Below the pieces are notes generated by a model. It did no database searches and was not told the DNA's origin. It saw only the letters and a program-made list of their open reading frames with translations. A program made the translations under genes and the position numbers. A DNA stretch of 31,218 nt from Bacillota bacterium (GTDB lineage: Bacteria > Bacillota > Clostridia > Lachnospirales > WQUN01): positions 1 through 31,218 of the forward strand of contig WQUN01000041.1 in assembly GCA_009782085.1 (NCBI GenBank). The letters run 5' to 3'. Shown here in pieces: positions 6,395 through 15,300 of the stretch (positions are counted from its first letter, which is position 1; every line of letters begins with the position of its first letter).

Positions 6395-9300
6395 TTAAGC
6401 GGTTACGGTTACGGCGAAAACGTACTTCGTATTGTCCGGCGTGGTTATCGTGATAACCGCGGTGCCGGCTTTCAGCGGAGACAGAACCCCGCTCTGGGAC
6501 ACGCCGCAGACGGCCGTGTTGGACGACGTGAACTGGAGCGCTCCGCTGCCGTTCCAAACATATGGGATCTGCAGCGGCTTGGCGATCTTGGCGGCCATCG
6601 ACTTCACGGCGCAGTCCAGCTTCGCCGGTGAGGTTTTCACGGTTGCCAGCGCGTCCGCCAGAGCCGCGCGGGCCGCGTCGACGGCTGCCTGCGTGGCGTA
6701 GTCGTCCGCGCTGACCTGCTGGGCCGCGAGCAAAGCTGCCCGGAGAGCCGCCACGCTGTCGGCCGTGGAATTCGCGTACGCGTTGCCCGCCAATCCGGCT
6801 TCGGCCTCCGCTATCAGCGCGTCGAGCGCTGTCTTGTCGGCCTTCACGGTGACGTTGACCGTCGCGGAACTCCCGTTCGGGGCGCTGATCGTGATAACGG
6901 CCGTACCCGCCGCCATCGGGGACAGAGTCCCGTCGGGGGCAACGTCGCAGACCGCCGGGTCGGAGCTGACGAACTCAAGCGCTCCGTAGCCGTCCCAGGT
7001 GTACGGAATCATCTGGGATACGCCTATGTCCAGAAGCATCGCCTGAACGCCGCAGGCGAGCGTCGCGGGCGCTAAAGCCCCCACGGCCGCGGCCAAATCG
7101 GCGCGGGCGTTGTCCACGTCGTTTTGGGTGGCGCCGGAATCGTCGCTGACCGCCTTCGCGGCGTCCAAAGCGGACTGCGCGGAGGCCACGCTGGCGGCCG
7201 TGTAGCCGTCGTAGCTGCCGTTCGCGAGCGACGCCTCGGTGTCGGCTATCAGCGCGTCGAGCGCAGTCTTGTCGACGGCGGCGACGGGCGGGGTGCCCCA
7301 CTCGATGGTGATGCTCTTAAGAAGGATCGTCCTGCCCCTGGTGTAGAACTGGAAGTCCTTTCCGGTGTGGGTGCCGTTCCAGTCGTACACGTTCTTGTTA
7401 AGCAAAATATCGTGCACGTAAACGACGGTCCTGGGGCCGGGGCCTATGTCGGAAATCTTGCCGAACGAATCGCCGTAGAGCACGTTTCCGGGCACGGAGC
7501 ACCTGATGTATGTGTCGGTGTCCGTGGAAAGTATCCCGCTGTCATAGAACTCCAAGGTTATCGTGGCGTTCTTGATGACGTCGTCCGAATAGAGGCTCGG
7601 GTCGGACACCAGCCACTGGCTGTCGCCGCCGATCAGGACGCCCGTATACCCGTCCTTCGTCGAAAGAAGCGAAGACTGGAACGAAGCGGGGTATCCGGAG
7701 AAATGCAGGCCCTCGTCGTGCTCGCCGTTCCCGTCGTACCAGACTTTCAGCTTCACATAGTCCGGCTTCGGCGGGGCGATCGGCGTGTACTTGACCACCC
7801 CGAACTCGGTCAGGCGCAGGGTCTTATCCGGCTGCCCATTGTCGATCCTGACGGACAGGACGTGCGGGCCGTAGGCGAGGCCGGCGGCGCGGTAGATTTC
7901 CACGCCGTTCCAGTTGTCGCCGACCGTGCTTACATCCTTCGCTTTGACGCCGTCCACATATATGGAGGCGGTCGCCCCGTTCCCGAGCAGAGAAGCGTTT
8001 ACCCAGGCTTCCGTTCCGATGAAATTGAAATCGAAGCTCTGCCCGCCGCCTCCGGCGTTGGTGTAGTTCCAGCCCCAGCTGTCGTTCCACCAGCCGCCGA
8101 CGATGTTCGTGAAATACGGGCCGTTCTGAATGCCGCCGCTCCATCCGCCGTTCTTGAGCGTCGGATAGGTCTGCGCGTTAAGCCTGTCCGTGACGGCCGC
8201 GTCGTATGTCGCCGTAAGACTCCCGTAAGCGACTGTCACGCGGAAACTTCCGCCTCCCAGGTTTTGGACGCCGCTTACGGAGACGTTGCTCCCGTCGTAG
8301 GTGACCTGGTTGAACGACCCGTCGCTGTAGTTCACGGAAAGCGCGAGGCCGTTAAGGTTGACGTATCCCGGCGTCAGGACGTCGTCCGGCATTTCGTTGA
8401 TCAGGTAGGTCTTCTGCGGCGCCTTCGCTACCGAGACGCCCGTCGGGATGACGGCCTTCTGCATGGTTTTGAAGCCGAAGCCTTCGATCTTCGTGTCCTC
8501 CGCGTTGCGGGTGACGGTGATCGTCAGCTTGTGCGGGCCGTCGGTCAGATTTCCGATCCGGAAGGCTTCCACGATATCCTGAGTTGCGTTTTGGGTGTCA
8601 TAGGAGCCCACCTTCAAGCCGTCCAGGTAGACATCGCCCGCCCCGCCGTTTGCGTACCGGCCGACGTTGAACCAGACCTCGTAGCCGTAGAAGTTGAAAT
8701 CGAGCGACTGGTTCGTACCTTTGACATACAGCCAGCCCCAGCCGTCGTTCCACCAGTTGCCGACAAAGTTGGACAGGTAGTTCTTGGGCTGGGTAATGCC
8801 GGACCATCCTCCGAGGCCCCAGTTGCTGCCGTCCGCGTTCGGGTAGTTGCTCCTGTCGATTACGGTGGTGACAGGCTGTGGCGCTCCCGCTCCGATGGTC
8901 ATCTCGATCGTGTCCGAGAAACCGTAGAAATGCGCGGTGACGGTGCAGACGCCGTCCTTGGAGGAATCGAACCCGGTAGCCGTGTACTGGGTCAGCCATC
9001 CCCACATGTTGTTCAGAAGGACCGTGTGGGTCCCGTCGGCGTAAAGCGCCCAAACCGTCATGTCGCCGATCCCGGTGGCAGTGCTGCCGGGGGTAAACGC
9101 CTCGCCGACCGCGTACTGGGTCTTGGTGGCGTTTTTCTGAATCTGGATGCCGGTCACGACATGGGAAGCAGCGATCTCTTCGTCCGTGGCGGGGCTGACG
9201 GTCAGGTAGTTGAACGCGACCGTGGCGGGCCCGCCGAAGCTGAACATGAAGTCCGAATTGTAATCGCTCTTGCCCGGCACCAGCCAGACGGTGAACGTCT

Positions 9301-12300
9301 GGGTCTTCCATTCCCCGGTGGTCTTCAGATCCAGGCGGTAATTCGGGGTGTTCCAATTATCGTAGGCGTAGTTCCAGTTGCTGCCGACCGGGTAGTATTG
9401 CACCGCCGCGCCGCCGGTGTTGGTCACGGCGTAATACTTTACGGAGAACGTCAGCCACATGCCGTCCGGATTGTACCAGCTCCTGGTCTTTATGTCGCTG
9501 TTGAAGGAGAACATGACCCAGTTGTGGTTGTTCGCGTTCTTGAAGATCTCGTATCCGGGTACGCCGTCATAGGTCACGGCGTGCCCGTAGCCGTTCGAGT
9601 CGTTGGGGTTGGTTATCGTGTCCGTCCAGAGCCTCAGCGTATTGCCGCTGTACGGATAGGAGCTCGACGCCCGTATCCCGTTCGTGTCCGGAAGGAAGCT
9701 GCCGTTGTCTGCCGCGCCCTGTACGCCGTTCTTCGTCCAGTCGAAGTCCACATACAGCGTTTCGCGATCGAGCACGGTCACGTTGAAGGTCGCGGAGTAA
9801 GTCGTCACGGACGGCCGGTTCAAAGTGACAGTGACCTCCACCGGGTCGCCCGCGGCCGTGAACGTCTGCGGGGTGATGTCGACCTCGCTGAGGCTGAGCC
9901 GCTGCGTGTAGTTGGTCCCGCCGTAGGTCAGGGGCTTGTCGTAGACCGCGGTCACAACCATGCCGGCGGTGTCGAGCGGGTCTCCGACGTAGTACCGGGT
10001 CTTTGTGGGCGGGGTGACCGTAATGTTGGTCAATGCGGGCGCGGCCTCCACATTGAACGGACCGCCGGTGGCCGTCATGGAGGTGTCGGCCTTGTACGTC
10101 ACTTCAATGGTAAACTCGCCTATAGCCCAAAACGCGGTGGTTATCTCGTTAGGCATGGGGTTGTTCGTAAAGCTGTAGGTCACGCTGTAAGCGGACGCCG
10201 GCAGAACCGCCACGTTGGTGGACGAGCCGATCGGGTTCTTGTCGTAGATCGCGCTGACGACCATGCCCGCCGTGTTCAGCTTCTCGGCGACATAGTAGTT
10301 CGTCCTTGTCGGAGGCGTCGTGATCTCGATGCGGGTAATTTGCGGCCTGGTCTCCACCGACACGCTGAACGTGACCGAGAAGCCCTTGTAGGACACCACG
10401 ACAGGCACATTCGCGCCCGCGGTATCCAAAAGGGTCGGGGTGACGGTGTAGCCGCCGGTTACGCGGACCTCGTCATTTGCCCCGTAGACCTCGTACACCT
10501 GCATACCCGTCTGGTCGAGCGTGTCGCCCACGTAATAGGCCGTCTTGGCCGGCGATACGACCTTGAGGCCGATCATCGCGTTCACCGTGACCTGGAAGCT
10601 GGTCTCGTAGCCGTCGTAAGCGACGTAGATCGTCTTCGTACCTGCGGTACTGAAGTCGAGATCGCCGCTTAACATATCGCTCGTGACAGTGATCGGCCTG
10701 TTGAGGGACGTCACTTCATACTCCAGGTTCACGACGAGCCCCGCCGTGTTCAGCGTCTCGCCGACGTGGTACTTTGTCTTGGAGGGTCCGGAGACATAAG
10801 CTATGCCCACCGCGCCGGAGACCAGCACCCTGACTTCGGCCGGGGCCACGATCGCCTGCGGGTCGACCGGGTTGATATAGGTTATCGTAAGATCCTGTGT
10901 GCCCCCCGTATACGCGTCATAACCGTCGACCCTGTACTTGCCGACGGACAGCGTTCCGGTGATTATGCCGCCGTTCCCGTCGTCATAGTCGGCTTTCACG
11001 GTGATGTTGAGCGGTTCGCCGAGGCGGTAGAGAAGCGTCGAGGCGGCCTTATCGACCCAGATGCGGACCGGGTCCGCGTACGGGGCCAGCGAGCCGTCCA
11101 CGACGGCGTTGAATGTGGCGTCCAGGCCCATGTACGAGATCGTCACGAGCTTGACGCCGCCGGTCGAGGAGTCAAAATCGACCGTATAGCCGGAGACTAC
11201 GTTCTCGGAGGAGCCGTCGCTGTAAACGACCTTCAGCGCGAGGCCGGTGGGATCCAGCGGCTCATACGGGGCGTAGCCCGCAAGTTTGGACGGGTACGAC
11301 ACGACGGCCAGGGCAGTCGCCGTCTTGGCGTCCCCTGCGGCCACGGTGATTGTGAACGGGGAGCCGGTGAACGTCGCGCCGCCGGACACGCAGGTCACGC
11401 TCAGCGTCTGCCGGCCTGTCTGCCCCTTCACGAAGCCGTTGAGGGTATACTCGCCGGGCGTGAGAACGTCGTAGCTGCCGTCGCTGTAGTTGAGTTTGAC
11501 CGTCAGGGCGGAGTAATCGAAGTCCTCGTCGATCCCGTAGACGGTCTTGGTGTTCGCGGCCGTGACGCCGACGGCTGTCTTGGTCACGTCCACCGCCGGG
11601 TCGCCGGTCAGGATCAGGTCGCCGAACTGCGCCGGGTTCTTGCCGGTCGCGATTCCGTACATGTACGAGATCCAGCCCCTGCCGCCCTTGTTGTCATTGT
11701 CGTTGATAAGCATTGTGAAACCGAGGTCCGTCTTGTCGGCGACGGGCTTCCCGTCGGGAAGAATGGCCGCCCACGGAATGGCTAACAGGTAGACCGTGGT
11801 CTTGGCGTTCTCGTCCCTGTAGAAGTTGGTCTTAATGTCGCTGACGGTCTTGTTGTTGTACAGGAACGTTTCGTTGGCCAGCCCGCCGGCCAGAGAGGCC
11901 GTGAGGCCGCCGGTCAGGCGGATGTGGTCCTTGTCGGGGGCGAAGCCGGCCGCGCGGGTGGCGTCGAAGGAGAGCTGGATGCTGTCGTAGTTCCAGAGCC
12001 CCCCGAAGTCCCCTGTCCCGAAGAAGGCCACGTCGTCCTTGACGATCTCGGCGATATACAGGTTCGCGGCGTCATACTTCACGTACTGGTCCACGGATAG
12101 GTCGTCATCGCCCAGCCAGACCTTGTTTTTGACGCTCTCTCCGCTCAGGCGGACCTTCATCGCGCCGGCCCAGTCGTTCGCGTCAAACTGTTTGGTAATG
12201 TCGATCCCGCTTGCCGGCGTGGCGGTCAGGCTCGAGACGGGCCTGTCTATATCGCGCTGGTAGCCGTCCGCGCGGGCGATGTGGAAGACAAAGTCCTGAA

Positions 12301-15300
12301 GGTTATTGATGTTGATCGGCGCGTCCTGGAAGACCACGGTCTGGCTGCCGTGCGCGGGGACATCCGCAAACGATATGCTCTGCGAGTGCCCGTCCGGGAA
12401 CTTAAGCAGAACTGTGCCCCCGGATATCGCATAGTCCGAGGCGTTGGCCATCTCCACGTTTATGTTCCATCCGCCCGCCTTATTGTACACGGGATAGATG
12501 CTCACGTTGAAGGAGTTGTCCGTGTTCTGGGTCTGGACGTACATGGTGTCGGCGACCGCGGAGCCGCTTACCGTCGGGGTGACGCCGACTTTCGCGGAAT
12601 AATTCACATAGCTCGCCGGGACGTTCACGACGACGGTGTCCGTGGCGCTCGCCGCCGTTCCGGCCGCGAAGTTCGCGCCGGAGACGACCGTCCAGCCGGC
12701 CGGCATGTCGAGCTGATAAGTCCCGCTCATGGCCGCCGCCGCGCTGTTCATGCGGTCGATCTTAAACGTCAGGTTCTGCCCCGGGGTCACGCTCTGGAGA
12801 ATGAGAGAGTCGTGGTTCAGGTTGAATATAGGCTTCTGGGCGTCGATCGGGGTCTCCCAAATGCGCACCCAGTCGACGTACATGTTGCTCGCGTCGCCGT
12901 AGCGGGTGAACCCGTAGCCTTCCGGAAGCGACTTTTCCTTGTCCTGGGCCACGCCGGAGTTGATAAGGAAGCGGTTGCCGTCGCGCCAGCTAAGGTCGAG
13001 CGTCTCCTCCGAACCGACCATGATCCCGTCGAAGAAGTAATAGGTGGTCGCCTTGGTGATATAGCAGCCGTATGTATGCCAGCCCATCGAGAAGTTGCCG
13101 ACGTTCGGGTCGGCGTCGGGGGCGCTCTTGGCTATCACGTCCATGCCGTTGACGCCGCCGATGTTGCCGCCCTTGCCGGTGGAGTAGCTCCACTGGTGGG
13201 TGTTGACCGAATACCCTGTCGCGGGCATCCAGCCCTCGCATATATCCAGTTCGTCGGTGCCGTACCAGCCGGACTTGCCGCCGTCTCTCCAGGCCCCGGT
13301 CGCGGGATCCAGATAGCTCATGTTGGACAGCGTCCAGAAAGCGGGCCATTCGCCGGGGTTAGGGCCGAAGAATATGCGCGCCTCGAGGTACTGCTCCGTG
13401 TTGCCGTCCGTCCAGCCGTCCCAGTTCGGGTAATCCGGGAGCTTCTTGGGGCTGTGGCCCTGTTCGTTGACCGAGGAGATGCAGCCCGAGGTGTACTGGT
13501 AATAGTTGGCGTAAGGCGCCCAGGAGAGCGCCGTGCCGGAGAGCGTCGTGTCGTAGCGCTGGGTGATCATCTCCAGGTACTGGCCGTCCACCGCGCGGAA
13601 CGGGTTGTATATCTGCCCGTACTTCGCCCCGACCTCCGGGCCCGCGAAATAGCCGCGGTCGTCCATGCCGTTCGGATAGTGGGCGGCATAGGTCTTGTTC
13701 AGGCCGTCGTGGGAGATGGCGTCGGTGATGGCGGCGGCGTTCGCGTAGGTGAAGTCGTCGGCGAACACGGCCTCCAGCGGCGCTTTGCCGAGAGAGCTCT
13801 GTATGTCGTTGATCGCGGCGGGCAGCGCCGCGCCGGCGTCGTATTTGCCGGGGACGGCCGCGTTATACCCGCTCATGCCGGCGTTCCACTTTTCGCCGCT
13901 CCTGTTGTAGAACTGGAAATAGCCGTCGCAGCTGGTCTTTCCGTCCGGCTTGTACGCCACGACCCTTATCATGACCGGGCCGTTAGGCATGATGTCGGAG
14001 TTGACCGCGATAGTGCCCCTGCCGTTCGCGTCCAGGGACACGGGGCCAATCACGTAGGTGTAGCCGTGCTCGTTCGGATGAGCCGCGTCCGGGGCGTGCG
14101 TGAACATAGCCTTTGCCGTGACGTACCCGCCCGGGGCCGCCACGAGAAGGCTCGCCTGGCCGTTAAGTTCCGAGCGGTAATCCGGGCTTACAAGGGACAC
14201 GATATCCGGAGGCGTGGACTTCGCCATCTTCGCCTTGACGGACATGGCGGGGGCCTTGTAAGCGCCGATGGAGGGCTGGATCGTGACGTCCCTCTGCGCC
14301 GCGAACTCGTTTTCGGGAACCGTGAAGGTGATGGTCTGGCTTCCCGCGCCAGGCGCGAAGCTGAGGTTAGTTGGGCTGTATGTCCAGCCGTCCGGAACCG
14401 TCACGGCGTAGCTGACCGCGTAGGTGTCGGCCGTCGCGCTGGGCTTCACGGTCACGGCGAAGCTAGCGCCGGCCGCCGTGCTCACGGCGGTCTTGTCCAG
14501 CGAGAATTTGACGGACTGCGAGGCGGGGGTCGCCATATAGCTGAACCCGCTCAGTATAAAGTCCCCGGCCCTGCCGTCGTTAATGGTCTTGACGGTCAGG
14601 ACGTGGGCCGCCGGAAGCAGGCCGGACGCGTGGAAATACTCCACCATGTTGGCCGGGGCTATCGACGAGTCAAAAGTTCCGTAGTAGACGCCGTCTATGT
14701 AGAAGTTGGCCCGACCGGCGGTATCGTATGTGCGGCCGTAGGCCCAGACCTCGTTGCCGGTGAAGTTGAAGTCGATGGAGGAGGAGGAGTTGGCGTGGAC
14801 GTACATCCAGCCCCAGCTGTCGCACCACCAGCCGCCGTTGATGTTGGTGAAGTAATTGACGGGCGGCTGCACGAATCCTCCCCAGCTTCCGCTGCCGGGA
14901 TATGTGGAGGAGTTGACATCCACCCGCTTCGGCTGCTCCGCCGAGGCGATGTAGTTGTAGTCAAAGCCGGTGATCTTCATGTACCCCGCGCCTCTGGTCA
15001 TGACGCGGAGGGTATGCTCCGCGGCCGTAAGCCCGCTCGCGCTGAAGACCCTCAGGCTGGGCGTGTTGCCCTTGGAGGAGTACGAACCCTGCAGTTTGCC
15101 GTCGAGGTAGACGTCAAACGGCGCGCCCATGCTGTGGTATTCCGCGTACATCGCCACGGCGTCGCCCGCGAAGGTGAAGTCCACATACTGGCCGTCGTTG
15201 GCGTTGGTGTACATCCAGCCCCAGCCGTCGCTCCACCAGCCGCCGTTGAACGTGAAGTAGTCGAAGTCCTGGGTGGTCTTGTCGAAGGAACTGCCGTTCC

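Noticed and set aside
7124..10672. Very long open frame (1182 codons) on the plus strand, opposite the giant gene
   Set aside because: It lies antisense to clear GH16/Ig coding sequence, is Arg/Val/Gly/Asp-rich with no domain, and has no ribosome binding site. High GC at third codon positions produces such frames. The same applies to 12281-15514 and 15656-18226.
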